Assembly: GCA_041748175.1 (NCBI GenBank)
Contig: JBGTDU010000077.1
Coordinates: 1 to 64,000, forward strand
Length of the DNA: 64,000 bases
Reading direction: 5' to 3'
DNA from: JAHEJB01 sp041748175
GTDB lineage: Bacteria; Bacteroidota; Rhodothermia; Rhodothermales; Rubricoccaceae
This document shows, one piece after another, positions 6,409 through 14,743 of this stretch (position 1 is its first letter; each line of letters opens with the position of its first letter). The notes below the pieces were generated by a model. It was given only the letters and a program-made list of their open reading frames with translations, made no database searches and was not told the DNA's origin. Both the position numbers and the translations under genes were made by a program.

Positions 6409-8325
6409 ATGCAAGGCAACGGATTCAAGATCTTCGCGGTCGCCGCCTTCATTCTTCTGTCGCTCTACTATCTCTTTCCCACGCTCAAGCACAATTTGAA
6501 CGAGAGGGATCTGGCATCGATGGACTCGACGGCTCGTGGCCAATATGCTTCGGAGCATTTCGCCTCCCTGTTGAACACGCGCGAGAAGGCGCTCAAGCTC
6601 GGCCTCGACCTTCAAGGCGGAATGCACGTGACGCTTGAGGTTGGTGTGGATGCGCTCATCCGCGAGTTGGCGGAAGGCCGCCGCGATGAGGTGTTCGACA
6701 ACGCACTTCAAACCGCCCGCAATGAGGCGGAGACGAGCCGCTCTTCGTTTGTTAATCTCTTCGTGGCCGCGGTCGAGCAACAGCAACCAGGCACGCGCCT
6801 ATCGCGGTATTTCCGAAATTCCGCCGAGAGCATCAGCGCCCGAAGCGAGAACAGCGATGTCAAGGACTACCTCGACAACGAGGCCACAGATGCTCTCACG
6901 CGTGCTGTCGAAATCATCCGCCAGCGTGTAGACCGGTTCGGTGTTTCGGAACCGTCCATCCAGATTCAGGGGAACAGCCGCATTATCGTTGAGCTGCCCG
7001 GCGTAGACGATCCGCAGCGCGTGCGCGAGTTGCTCAAGGGCACGGCTCGGTTGGAGTTCCGGCTGATGGCCGACCCGGCAGAATTGCAGCGCTCCGCCCT
7101 CAGCGTCGTGCAATATTTCGCGGGCCAAGCGGACGACACCTTGGCCGATTCGACCGCGTCTGAAACTGCCCCGGCAGATTCGACGCTCGCAGCGGCCGAC
7201 TCGACGGCTGATACGACGATTACGGACGTCGAAAGCCTCTTCGCCAACGACGGAGCTTCGGCGGAAAACAGTCGGTTCTCGGAGATCTTCCTGCTTTACC
7301 CTGGAGAGGGTTCTCCCGTGTTCGCGCAGGTTGCGGAATCGGATACGGCCGAGGTTCGCCGCTATCTACAGGACCCAGCCGCTCGGGCTCTGATCCCGTC
7401 CGGTATCGTTCTCATGTACGACGCCCGATCCAACTCTCAGACAGACGAGGGTGAGCCTCTCTATCTGCTACTCGGTGTTCGTGACCGCTCGGAGATGACA
7501 GGCGAAGTTCTTACGGATGCGCGCCCCGACTTCGACCCTATCACCAACGAGCCTAGCGTGACGCTTTCGATGAACAGCGACGGCTCGAGCCGTTGGAGCC
7601 AGATAACGGGCGCGAACGTTGGGAAGAACGTGGCCATCGTGCTGGATGACGTCGTGTTTACCTGGCCAAATATCATCGAGCGAATTCCCGGAGGTCGGAC
7701 CTCGATCAATGGCGTGTCGCGCGAGGAAGCCGAGGACATTGTGACGGTGCTCAAATCGGGCGCGCTGCCTGCGCCGGTCAGGATCATAGAAGAACGGACG
7801 GTAGGGCCGAGCCTCGGCGCGGCGTCCATCCGGGCAGGAACGCTTTCGGTTCTGGCGGGGCTGGGCCTGGTGATCATTTTTATGATCTTCTATTACCGCA
7901 CCGCGGGCATCGTCGCCGACCTGGCACTTCTGCTCAACATCGTGTTCATTTTCGGGATTTTGGCCGCTTTCGGTGCCGTTCTGACGCTCCCAGGCATCGC
8001 CGGCATTGTGCTTACGATCGGTATGGCCGTGGATGCCAACGTGCTCATCTTCGAGCGAATACGAGAAGAGCTGGGCACCGGCAAAACGTTGAAGGCCTCG
8101 ATTGACGGCGGCTACGCGAAAGCGCTCAGTGCCATTGCCGACGCCAACATCACCACGTTCTTCGTTGGCGTGATCCTGTATTCTTTCGGCGTTGGGCCCA
8201 TTCAGGGTTTCGCCGTCACACTCATGGCCGGCATCCTGTCGTCGCTGTTCACTGCCATTGTCGCCACACGCATTGTGTTCGACTTTTTCGTCAGCGGCCA
8301 GCGCAAACTTGTTGCGTTTGGCTAA
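6409..8325 (+). CDS. secD: Protein translocase subunit SecD
   Basis: 638 residues. One N-terminal membrane helix (FKIFAVAAFILLSLYYLFP), then the periplasmic P1 region opening with LKLGLDLQGGMHVTLEVGVD, a Thr/Asp-rich low-complexity insert at about 240-285 (repeats of ADST), the VEIIRQRVDRFGVSEPSIQI motif, and a C-terminal five-helix RND-type membrane block beginning at ARRIIEERTVGPSLG-like sequence with MAVDANVLIFERIREELGTG. It works with SecF and SecYEG, using the proton gradient to help exported proteins leave the channel. It is directly followed by secF on the same strand, as is usual. ATG at 6409. Confidence 0.96.
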   Translation: MQGNGFKIFAVAAFILLSLYYLFPTLKHNLNERDLASMDSTARGQYASEHFASLLNTREKALKLGLDLQGGMHVTLEVGVDALIRELAEGRRDEVFDNALQTARNEAETSRSSFVNLFVAAVEQQQPGTRLSRYFRNSAESISARSENSDVKDYLDNEATDALTRAVEIIRQRVDRFGVSEPSIQIQGNSRIIVELPGVDDPQRVRELLKGTARLEFRLMADPAELQRSALSVVQYFAGQADDTLADSTASETAPADSTLAAADSTADTTITDVESLFANDGASAENSRFSEIFLLYPGEGSPVFAQVAESDTAEVRRYLQDPAARALIPSGIVLMYDARSNSQTDEGEPLYLLLGVRDRSEMTGEVLTDARPDFDPITNEPSVTLSMNSDGSSRWSQITGANVGKNVAIVLDDVVFTWPNIIERIPGGRTSINGVSREEAEDIVTVLKSGALPAPVRIIEERTVGPSLGAASIRAGTLSVLAGLGLVIIFMIFYYRTAGIVADLALLLNIVFIFGILAAFGAVLTLPGIAGIVLTIGMAVDANVLIFERIREELGTGKTLKASIDGGYAKALSAIADANITTFFVGVILYSFGVGPIQGFAVTLMAGILSSLFTAIVATRIVFDFFVSGQRKLVAFG

Positions 8326-8422
8326 CCGTATTTAGCTGTTCGTGCTTCGGTCCTGGCAGCTTGCAAGGTGCCTCTATCGAGGAACCAAGGTCAGAGCACC
8401 AGGACCCCAAAACCCTACTTCC

Positions 8423-9334
8423 ATGCGCATTTTTGAGAACGCACAATTCGACTTCTCGAGTAAGCAGCGTTTCGCCGCCATATTCTCGTGCACGCTCATC
8501 ATTCTGAGCCTCGTTTCGCTGCTCACGCGGGGGCTCGAAGCCGGCATCGACTTTCAGGGTGGGACAGAGATAGTTATTCGCACAGCCGAGCCGCTTGACG
8601 CAGTGAATGTCCGCTCCGAGCTCACAAGTGCTTTGGGCGGCTCTCCCGAGGTAAAGGAGTACGGATCGCCCGACCTCCTTTTGATCCGCACAGTGACCGC
8701 TGGTGATATCGATTCGATTCAGGCAGTCGTGCTGAATAGCCTGAATTCGACGTTTCCGGCAGCCAATGCCCGATCTGAAGGGCGAGACTCAGTGAGCCCG
8801 CGCTTCGCCTCCGACCTAAAACGCGGAGCCATCTGGGCGGTCCTGGCGTCGCTTCTGGTGATCTTCCTCTATATCATGGTCCGTTTCGAGTGGACGTATT
8901 CTCTCGGGGCCATTGTCGCTCTGATCCACGACGTGTTGATCACGTTGGGCATCTTCTCGTTGCTTCGTGGCGTGTTGCCCTTCTCGCTGCAGATCGACCA
9001 AGCGATCATTGCGGCCTTGCTCACCATCGTCGGCTATTCGCTGAACGACACGGTCGTTATCTTCGACCGCATCCGCGAGTTCGTGAACCTTTTCAAAACC
9101 GAGCGTTTTGGGCCGGTCGTGAATCGGTCGATCAACTCGACGCTTTCGCGTACGCTCATCACGTCGGGCACGACGCTCATCACCGTCGTTGTCCTCTTCC
9201 TCTTTGGGGGTGAGGTGCTGAAAGGCTTCGCGTTCGCACTGATGATTGGCATTGTTATCGGAACGTACTCTTCGATTTTCGTAGCGTCGCCCGTGATGAT
9301 CGCACTAAGGGCACGTACCGGCCACTCCGTTTGA
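8423..9334 (+). CDS. secF: Protein translocase subunit SecF
   Basis: 303 residues from the ATG at 8423 (MRIFENAQFDFSSKQRF), which places the first membrane helix at the normal distance; an upstream in-frame start at 8342 would add an unrelated basic tail. The protein shows LEAGIDFQGGTEIVIRT, a periplasmic domain, and the conserved five-helix block with GYSLNDTVVIFDRIREFV and NSTLSRTLITSGTTLITV. It forms a complex with SecD in the inner membrane. The 97-bp gap after secD contains no obvious terminator, so the pair is probably one transcript. Confidence 0.95.
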   Translation: MRIFENAQFDFSSKQRFAAIFSCTLIILSLVSLLTRGLEAGIDFQGGTEIVIRTAEPLDAVNVRSELTSALGGSPEVKEYGSPDLLLIRTVTAGDIDSIQAVVLNSLNSTFPAANARSEGRDSVSPRFASDLKRGAIWAVLASLLVIFLYIMVRFEWTYSLGAIVALIHDVLITLGIFSLLRGVLPFSLQIDQAIIAALLTIVGYSLNDTVVIFDRIREFVNLFKTERFGPVVNRSINSTLSRTLITSGTTLITVVVLFLFGGEVLKGFAFALMIGIVIGTYSSIFVASPVMIALRARTGHSV

Positions 9335-9356
9335 CATTTCCGCTGACTCGAATCCG

Positions 9357-9376
9357 GCTGGCCGACAATCGGCCGG
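9357..9376 (+). other. Short hairpin between secF and the STAS gene
   Basis: An inverted repeat GGCCGA and TCGGCC around a 3-base loop (9360-9374), extendable by one pair plus a wobble. It is not followed by a T run, so it is a weak candidate for an intrinsic terminator. It may be a processing or stalling structure, or have no function. Confidence 0.4.
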
Positions 9377-9398
9377 AGACGCTTCCGTTCCTTATCTC

Positions 9399-9740
9399 AT
9401 GATGCAGTTTGATGTGACCCAGCACGACAGCGCCGTCGTGATCGCGCTCTCCGGCGACGTTATGGGCGGGCCAGATGGCTCGACACTCCATGAAAAACTG
9501 CACGAACTTCGATCGGCTGGCAAGCGCCATGTCGTTGTCGATCTGGACGGCGTGCGCTTCATGAACTCAAGCGGCCTCGGGATGCTGATAGGTGCCCTCA
9601 CAACGATGCGAAATGCGGACGGAGACCTCCGCCTTTCCCGCGTCGGCGAGCGCGTCCTGACCCTGCTGATGATTACGAAACTGGTCAGCGTGTTCAAGCA
9701 TTTCGAAACGATTGAGGAAGCCGTCGCATCGTTTGAGTAG
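9399..9740 (+). CDS. STAS-domain anti-sigma factor antagonist-like protein
   Basis: 113 residues covering one STAS domain. The phosphorylation region is intact: VVVDLDGVRFMNSSGLGML, with Ser57 and Ser58 at the position phosphorylated in SpoIIAA/RsbV-type proteins. Such proteins bind or release an RsbW-type kinase depending on phosphorylation. No kinase or sigma factor is adjacent; the only RsbW-like gene in the window is 35 kb away (44891-45298), so a partnership is only a guess. The ATG at 9399 is followed directly by a second ATG. It ends 113 bp before purA. Confidence 0.88.
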   Translation: MMQFDVTQHDSAVVIALSGDVMGGPDGSTLHEKLHELRSAGKRHVVVDLDGVRFMNSSGLGMLIGALTTMRNADGDLRLSRVGERVLTLLMITKLVSVFKHFETIEEAVASFE

Positions 9741-9853
9741 GACAGGGTGAGTGGGAGAACAGGGGAAAGCGTACATACGGGCACGCCCCTCGTTGAATTC
9801 GACACCTCCTTTCACCCTCTCGCCCTTTCCTCCGCTCACCCTCTTTTAGAAGA

Positions 9854-11128
9854 ATGCCAGTCACAGTCGTAATCGGCTCCCAGTGGGGCGACGAGGGCAA
9901 AGGCAAGATTGTAGACCTTCTTGCGCCCGGCGTGGACATTGTTGCCCGCTATCAGGGTGGCGCTAACGCTGGCCACACGATTGCGTGGGGCGATCAGAAA
10001 TTTGTCTTGCACCTCATCCCCAGCGGCATTTTCCACGAAGGGGTTACGTGCGTTATCGGCAACGGTGTTGTGATCGACCCGGTGGCTCTGATGGAGGAAA
10101 TCCGGCAGGTCGAGGCGCTCGGGTTTACCGTGGAAGGACGCTTGCTGATCTCCCACAACGCGCACCTCATCATGCCGTATCACAAAGCGCTCGACAAGGC
10201 CAGAGAGCGTTGGCGGGATGCCGAGGCCATCGGCACGACGGGCCGCGGGATAGGCCCGGCGTACGTTGACAAATTCGCCCGTTCGGGCATCCGCCTCGTG
10301 GACCTGCTGGATCGCGACGGTCTGCGCGAAAAACTCCGCGTGGCTCTCGATGAGAAAAACACGATCCTCCAGTCTGTTTATCAGGATGAAGGTATCGATG
10401 TCGAGTCGATGATTGATGAGTATGTCGATTTCGACCGTCGTATCGACCCGTTCGTAACCGACACCACGTACTTTCTCGGGCAGGCTCTGATGGATGGCAA
10501 GCGCATCCTCGCCGAGGGCGCCCAAGGGTCGCTGCTGGACGTGGACTTCGGAACCTATCCCTACGTCACGTCCTCACACCCGACGGCTGGTGGTTGTTGC
10601 ACGGGGCTAGGCGTGCCACCGACATCCATCGACAGAATTGTCGGCATAGTCAAGGCGTACTCGACCCGCGTGGGCAATGGGCCGTTCCCCACCGAGCTGA
10701 CGGACGACCTTGGCGAACAACTGCGGGCCCAGGGCGATGAGTTCGGCGCGACGACGGGCCGCCCGCGCCGCTGCGGCTGGCTGGACACCGTCGCTCTCCG
10801 CTACACCACGCGCTTAAACGGTTTCACGGACATGGCCGTTACCAAATTGGACGTGCTGGCCGGGATGGACGAACTGAAAGTTTGTACGGCCTATAGAATT
10901 GGCGACAAGACCACCGAACGCTTTCCCAACGACATCGCAACGCTGGAGCGCGTCGAGCCCATCTACGAAACGTTGCCGGGGTTCGATGGCGAACTGGCTG
11001 GCGTCAAAGCGGTCGAGGACCTCCCCGCAAACGCACGCGAGTACCTCGCCTTCGTCTCAGACATCATCGACGTACCGGTTTCGATGATTTCTACCGGCCC
11101 TCGCCGCGAAGAAACGCTGGTGATCTAG
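9854..11128 (+). CDS. purA: Adenylosuccinate synthase
   Basis: 424 residues, normal family length. The GTP-binding N-terminus (VIGSQWGDEGKGKIVDLLA), the IMP loop (GGANAGHTI), RGIGPAYVDK, EGAQGSLLDVDFGTYPYVTS and TTGRPRRCGWLD are all present. It catalyses the GTP-dependent joining of IMP and aspartate, the first step from IMP to AMP. The TAG stop codon forms part of the left terminal repeat of a MITE-like element directly downstream. Confidence 0.97.
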   Translation: MPVTVVIGSQWGDEGKGKIVDLLAPGVDIVARYQGGANAGHTIAWGDQKFVLHLIPSGIFHEGVTCVIGNGVVIDPVALMEEIRQVEALGFTVEGRLLISHNAHLIMPYHKALDKARERWRDAEAIGTTGRGIGPAYVDKFARSGIRLVDLLDRDGLREKLRVALDEKNTILQSVYQDEGIDVESMIDEYVDFDRRIDPFVTDTTYFLGQALMDGKRILAEGAQGSLLDVDFGTYPYVTSSHPTAGGCCTGLGVPPTSIDRIVGIVKAYSTRVGNGPFPTELTDDLGEQLRAQGDEFGATTGRPRRCGWLDTVALRYTTRLNGFTDMAVTKLDVLAGMDELKVCTAYRIGDKTTERFPNDIATLERVEPIYETLPGFDGELAGVKAVEDLPANAREYLAFVSDIIDVPVSMISTGPRREETLVI

Positions 11129-11278
11129 GGCCTGTTAACACTTTTCTCGACGGGCCATTGCGGGCCATTCTGGTCCGTTTCAGCGTTGCGCTCGTCATCC
11201 GGGACCCCGCCCCGAACTCCTCGCGCGTCTTGAAACGGCCTCAGAATGACCTCGCACCCTAAGCGTTAACAGCCCCTA
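11126..11278. mobile_element. MITE-like palindromic element with TA target duplication, overlapping the purA stop
   Basis: About 153 bp bounded by 17-bp inverted repeats: TAGGGCCTGTTAACACT at 11126-11142 and, inverted, TAGGGGCTGTTAACGCT at 11262-11278 (15 of 17 match). The outer TA on both sides looks like a TA target-site duplication. Inside, CATTCTG (11166) pairs with CAGAATG (11242) and CCGTTTCA (11175-11182) with TGAAACGG (11231-11238), so most of the element folds into one long hairpin. It has no coding capacity. The first three bases are the purA stop codon. The pattern fits a small non-autonomous element moved by a Tc1/mariner- or IS630-like transposase; no such transposase is in the window. 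Confidence 0.75.
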
Positions 11279-11353
11279 ATTTGGGAGAATCGGGTCGGTT
11301 CCGAGACCCGGCGACGTGGAGCGGCTTTCTCGCTTCGCCATCCCAACTCTCGA

Positions 11354-12733
11354 ATGAAGGCGTACAGGACCAGTGTCAAGATCAAACTAGGGCTGATCGC
11401 AGCTGCCGTGTTGATCGCGGTTGCGTCGCTGCTCTACACCAATCTGCTAGCCAACCGCGTGGCTCGGCAGGAACAAGCTGCCGTTCAGCTGTGGGCGCGC
11501 GCCATCGAATACCAGGCGAGGACGAACGTTACCAACCCGCATCTCGATGCGTTCGATTCCTTGCGTGCGTTGCTCGTGGGCCCTGGAATAGGCTCCGACC
11601 TGAGTGATTCTTTGGCGGCTCGCTACGCGGAGGCACTTGGTTGGGGGCGGTCGATGCCGCCGTCGGACGAGCTGGATTTCGTGTTCAGCGAAATCGTCGA
11701 GCCCGCGCGGTTCAGCGTGCCTGCCGTCATCACCGATTCGCTTACGAACGAGGTCCGCGATTGGCGAAACGTCGAGGTCGATTCACTGGCTTCCTACGAA
11801 GATCAGCAGGCCGAACTTCAGCCGCTCGCGGCGAAGTTCGATGCGATCAACGAGCCCATCCGCTTCGAGTTTTATGGCGGCGAGGTCCAGTACGTCCACT
11901 ACGGAGAATCCGAACTGGCACGTCTGATTCGCTGGTTTCCACCCATTCAGTTGGGCTTTGTCGGGTTGTTCATCTTTGTTGGCTATCTCGGTTTTTCCTA
12001 CGTCCGCCGAAACGAGCAGAGCAGTCTATGGGTGGGGATGGCGAAGGAGGCCGCCCATCAGCTCGGCACACCTCTTTCCAGCATGATGGGTTGGATTGAG
12101 TTGTTAAGGCTGCCCGATGGTGCGGATAGCGAAGCGGCTGCCGCTGTAGACGAACTGGAACGCGATGTGGATCGCCTGCGCCGCGTTGCCGACCGATTTG
12201 AAAAGATCGGCTCGCGTCCCGAACTCCGTCCAACATCGATAGCGCCAGTTCTCGAAAATGTTGCCGATTACGTCCGAAGGCGGATTCCCCAACTTGGTAA
12301 TCACGTCACGTTGGATGTTTCCATCGAAGAAAACCTCACGGCACTACTCAACCCCGACCTGTTCGAGTGGGTGATCGAGAACCTTTCGAAAAATGCGTTG
12401 GATGCCATCGAAGGCGATGGGCAGATTTTCATCGATGCCCGGCGAAGGGACGACGACATTTGGATCGAAATCCGGGACACAGGAAAGGGCATCGAGCGCT
12501 CGGCGCAACGCCACATATTTCGACCCGGGTTTTCGACCAAACGACGCGGCTGGGGGCTCGGGCTCAGCCTCGCGAAGCGAATCGTGGACGAGTATCATGG
12601 CGGCTCGCTGACGCTCGTTGATTCCGAAGTCGGTCGAGGGACGACGTTCGGGATAAGTCTGCGATCGGCCGAACCACCCGTCACCGCCCTAGACGAAGTC
12701 CTTCCACAATCAGTGCGGGATCGGCGAGCGTGA
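11354..12733 (+). CDS. Membrane sensor histidine kinase
   Basis: 459 residues: an N-terminal membrane helix (GLIAAAVLIAVASLLYTN), an extracytoplasmic domain of about 170 residues, a second helix (LGFVGLFIFVGYLGFSYV), then the kinase core. The H box is AAHQLGTPLSSMMGWIELLR with His235, and the ATPase domain shows NLSKNALDAIEGDGQ (N box), IRDTGKGIERSAQ (G1) and GWGLGLSLAKRIVDEYHGG (G2). It should autophosphorylate and pass phosphate to an unlinked response regulator; none is adjacent. It overlaps the convergent downstream gene by 53 bp at the 3' end. Confidence 0.92.
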   Translation: MKAYRTSVKIKLGLIAAAVLIAVASLLYTNLLANRVARQEQAAVQLWARAIEYQARTNVTNPHLDAFDSLRALLVGPGIGSDLSDSLAARYAEALGWGRSMPPSDELDFVFSEIVEPARFSVPAVITDSLTNEVRDWRNVEVDSLASYEDQQAELQPLAAKFDAINEPIRFEFYGGEVQYVHYGESELARLIRWFPPIQLGFVGLFIFVGYLGFSYVRRNEQSSLWVGMAKEAAHQLGTPLSSMMGWIELLRLPDGADSEAAAAVDELERDVDRLRRVADRFEKIGSRPELRPTSIAPVLENVADYVRRRIPQLGNHVTLDVSIEENLTALLNPDLFEWVIENLSKNALDAIEGDGQIFIDARRRDDDIWIEIRDTGKGIERSAQRHIFRPGFSTKRRGWGLGLSLAKRIVDEYHGGSLTLVDSEVGRGTTFGISLRSAEPPVTALDEVLPQSVRDRRA

Positions 12734-13397
12734 TCGCCGTAAATATTACGGCTCGGCGACGCCATAAGATGACGTAGTAATCATCAACGCGCCGGACATC
12801 CACGCCGTCGTCCTCCGCGAGCCGGGCATAAACGGGGGAGGCTATCGAGAGGCGCCCGGCTGCCGCGTCAAGGAACGCGTAATCGTAGACGTACACGGTG
12901 ACGGGCTCTGAATCTCCGGAGGCGTATTGCAACACGGGCAGTTCTACGCCATCCGTAACCTCGTCAACTCCGACGCCGACCAGCCTGCTCTCGGCCAGAA
13001 CGGGGACACGAATGGGCCATCCGAACTCGCCCAGGATATAATCTTCCGCTTCGTCGAGGTCTTCCGTGAGAACATCAAGTTGCACGTCCTCGGAGCTATT
13101 TGCGGCCAGCGTAAGCAGATCCGGTGACTCGTTGCCGCGTTCTGATATCGACCGAAATACAAAATAGGCGCAGACAAAAAGGGCCAGAACGACGAGTACA
13201 CCAACTACCAAGCGACGACTGATCCGACGCGGCACCGTATCGGATTCTGAGAGTGTCTGGACCCGATCATACGCAGGGTGGTCGGGCGGAATTGATGCCG
13301 AATCGCCGGATTCCTCCAGCGAGGAAATGGGCGGCGTGTCGGGCAAGTCGGCACCGAGATCAGGATCGGCGGAAGCGAAGAGCACGAAGAGAGGCAT
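12681..13397 (-). CDS. Single-pass membrane protein, unknown function
   Basis: 238 residues. The first 55 residues are acidic and Ser/Pro-rich and predicted disordered, followed by RRISRR and a membrane helix (LVVGVLVVLALFVCAYFVF) at about 62-81, then an extracytoplasmic domain of 155 residues with Val/Asp-rich strands (VYVYDYAFLDAAAGRL, VDDYYVILWRRRAVIF). The layout (cytoplasmic tail, one helix, outer domain) resembles anti-sigma or regulator proteins but no family motif is visible. It lies 9 bp after the SAM-hydrolase gene on the same strand, so the two are likely co-transcribed. Confidence 0.7.
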   Translation of the reverse strand: MPLFVLFASADPDLGADLPDTPPISSLEESGDSASIPPDHPAYDRVQTLSESDTVPRRISRRLVVGVLVVLALFVCAYFVFRSISERGNESPDLLTLAANSSEDVQLDVLTEDLDEAEDYILGEFGWPIRVPVLAESRLVGVGVDEVTDGVELPVLQYASGDSEPVTVYVYDYAFLDAAAGRLSIASPVYARLAEDDGVDVRRVDDYYVILWRRRAVIFTAITLADPALIVEGLRLGR

Positions 13398-13406
13398 CAG
13401 ATTCGG

Positions 13407-14204
13407 CTACTCCTCGCCGTAGACGAGGCTAACTGGACTGCCCTTGTGGATCGTTAGCAGGGTAGCCGCGTCGCCACCGTTGACACCCACTTCAAGATGG
13501 TCGGAGCTCCCGACAAGAACGAGTGGCTCACCCTGCGGCACGTCCGAAAACGCCTCGTGTACGCCATCGACAATAGTCGAGCCCACGTAACACTTCCCGC
13601 GGAGGCTGCGAGGATTCGTCTCGAGGATCTCCCGCGAGATGTTCGTGACGCAATTCCCAAAATGGTCGATGTGGACGACAAAGCCCTGAACACCTTCATC
13701 ATCGGAGAGGGGATGCGCCCAGTGAAGTTGTTGAAACGAGTCCGTAGGCGTACCAACTTCATCCAGCCTCCTGCCCGAGGCCAGATGTGCCGCCACCGGG
13801 CCAAAAAGATCCCGAGCGTTAAATGTCCGCGCTGGATTCTCCGTCCGCCAGAACGACCGCTGATCCAGGACAACAACTTTCTCCGGCATCGAGCCCTGCA
13901 GTAGCAGCGACAACAAGCCGTTGTCTGGCCCAACAAAAAACTGGCCACCGAACCCCGCGGCGATAGGTCGCCTTGCGGAACCGACGCCAGGGTCAACGAC
14001 CACCAAATGCACCGTGCCTTCCGGGTAGAAGGGGACAACCTGCGTTAGCACGAAGGCGGCGCCCATCACATCCTGCGGCTCAACCTGATGTGTGACGTCT
14101 ACCATGCGCAGGCTCGGCTCCACCTGCAGCATTGCGCCTTTCACGGCTGCAACATAGGCGTCCTGCAGGCCAAAATCAGTTGTAAGTGTAACAAGTGGCG
14201 GCAC
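13407..14204 (-). CDS. SAM hydroxide adenosyltransferase (DUF62 family)
   Basis: 265 residues from a GTG at 14202-14204 (VPPLVTLTTDFGLQDAYVAA), which fits the family start; a longer frame to 14330 would add an unrelated tail and run into the divergent promoter region. Conserved pieces: LTTDFG, VVDPGVGSARRPIA, FVGPDNGLLSLL, FNARDLFGPVAAHLASG and HIDHFGNCVTNI. Family members hydrolyse S-adenosylmethionine to adenosine and methionine; related halogenases use chloride or fluoride. Nothing here suggests a halogenase. The physiological role is unclear in most bacteria. Confidence 0.88.
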   Translation of the reverse strand: MPPLVTLTTDFGLQDAYVAAVKGAMLQVEPSLRMVDVTHQVEPQDVMGAAFVLTQVVPFYPEGTVHLVVVDPGVGSARRPIAAGFGGQFFVGPDNGLLSLLLQGSMPEKVVVLDQRSFWRTENPARTFNARDLFGPVAAHLASGRRLDEVGTPTDSFQQLHWAHPLSDDEGVQGFVVHIDHFGNCVTNISREILETNPRSLRGKCYVGSTIVDGVHEAFSDVPQGEPLVLVGSSDHLEVGVNGGDAATLLTIHKGSPVSLVYGEE

Positions 14205-14334
14205 TGGCAGGCGGAGAGGTGAGAGCGAAATATAGAAACGATTGATGCCTGAAATGGCTGGTCCCCGATGTGCACTATCTTGAACGGGCCTTGCAGGCAA
14301 TAGGCACGTGTGAACGATCCGTGGACGCATGACA

Positions 14335-14739
14335 ATGGCCGATAACCTCGCACCCTCAACAAAGTCGATCGGCGACCTGGGAGAGGAGCTCGCCGCCGAA
14401 TACTTGACCGGGAAGGGCTACCGCATCCTCGACCGCAACTATCGCTTCAGCCGTGAGGAAATCGACATCGTGTGTTTCCAGTCGTACGCCGACTACACCA
14501 AGGGTGGTGAGCTCGTTTTCGTTGAAGTGAAAACCCGGCGCGGACTCGGGTTCGGAAGACCGGAGGAAAGGGTAGACAGACCCAAGCAAGAGGCCATTTT
14601 CCGCACTGCCGAGGCGTATATCCACGAACGAAAACTGGAAGGCTCACCCTGCCGCTTCGATGTCGTGGGCATCACGATTGGCAAGGGCGTGGCTCCGGAG
14701 ATCGAGCACTTCGAGAATGCCTTCGGGTATTTCGGCTAA
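14335..14739 (+). CDS. YraN-family (UPF0102) nuclease-like protein
   Basis: 134 residues if the second ATG (14335) is used, 136 from 14329. Sequence follows the family: IGDLGEELAAEYLTGKGYRI, NYRFSREEIDIVC, ELVFVEVKTRRGLGFGRPEE and RFDVVGITI. The E-x-D and E-V-K pattern is that of an endonuclease-like fold similar to archaeal Holliday junction resolvases, though its cellular role is not settled. It is divergent from the SAM hydrolase gene, with about 125 bp between them for both promoters. Confidence 0.9.
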   Translation: MADNLAPSTKSIGDLGEELAAEYLTGKGYRILDRNYRFSREEIDIVCFQSYADYTKGGELVFVEVKTRRGLGFGRPEERVDRPKQEAIFRTAEAYIHERKLEGSPCRFDVVGITIGKGVAPEIEHFENAFGYFG

Positions 14740-14743
14740 GGAT

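Noticed and set aside
9836..10525. 229-codon frame antisense to purA
   Set aside because: It lies wholly opposite a conserved enzyme gene and has no domain; antisense frames are common in GC-rich genes with biased third positions.
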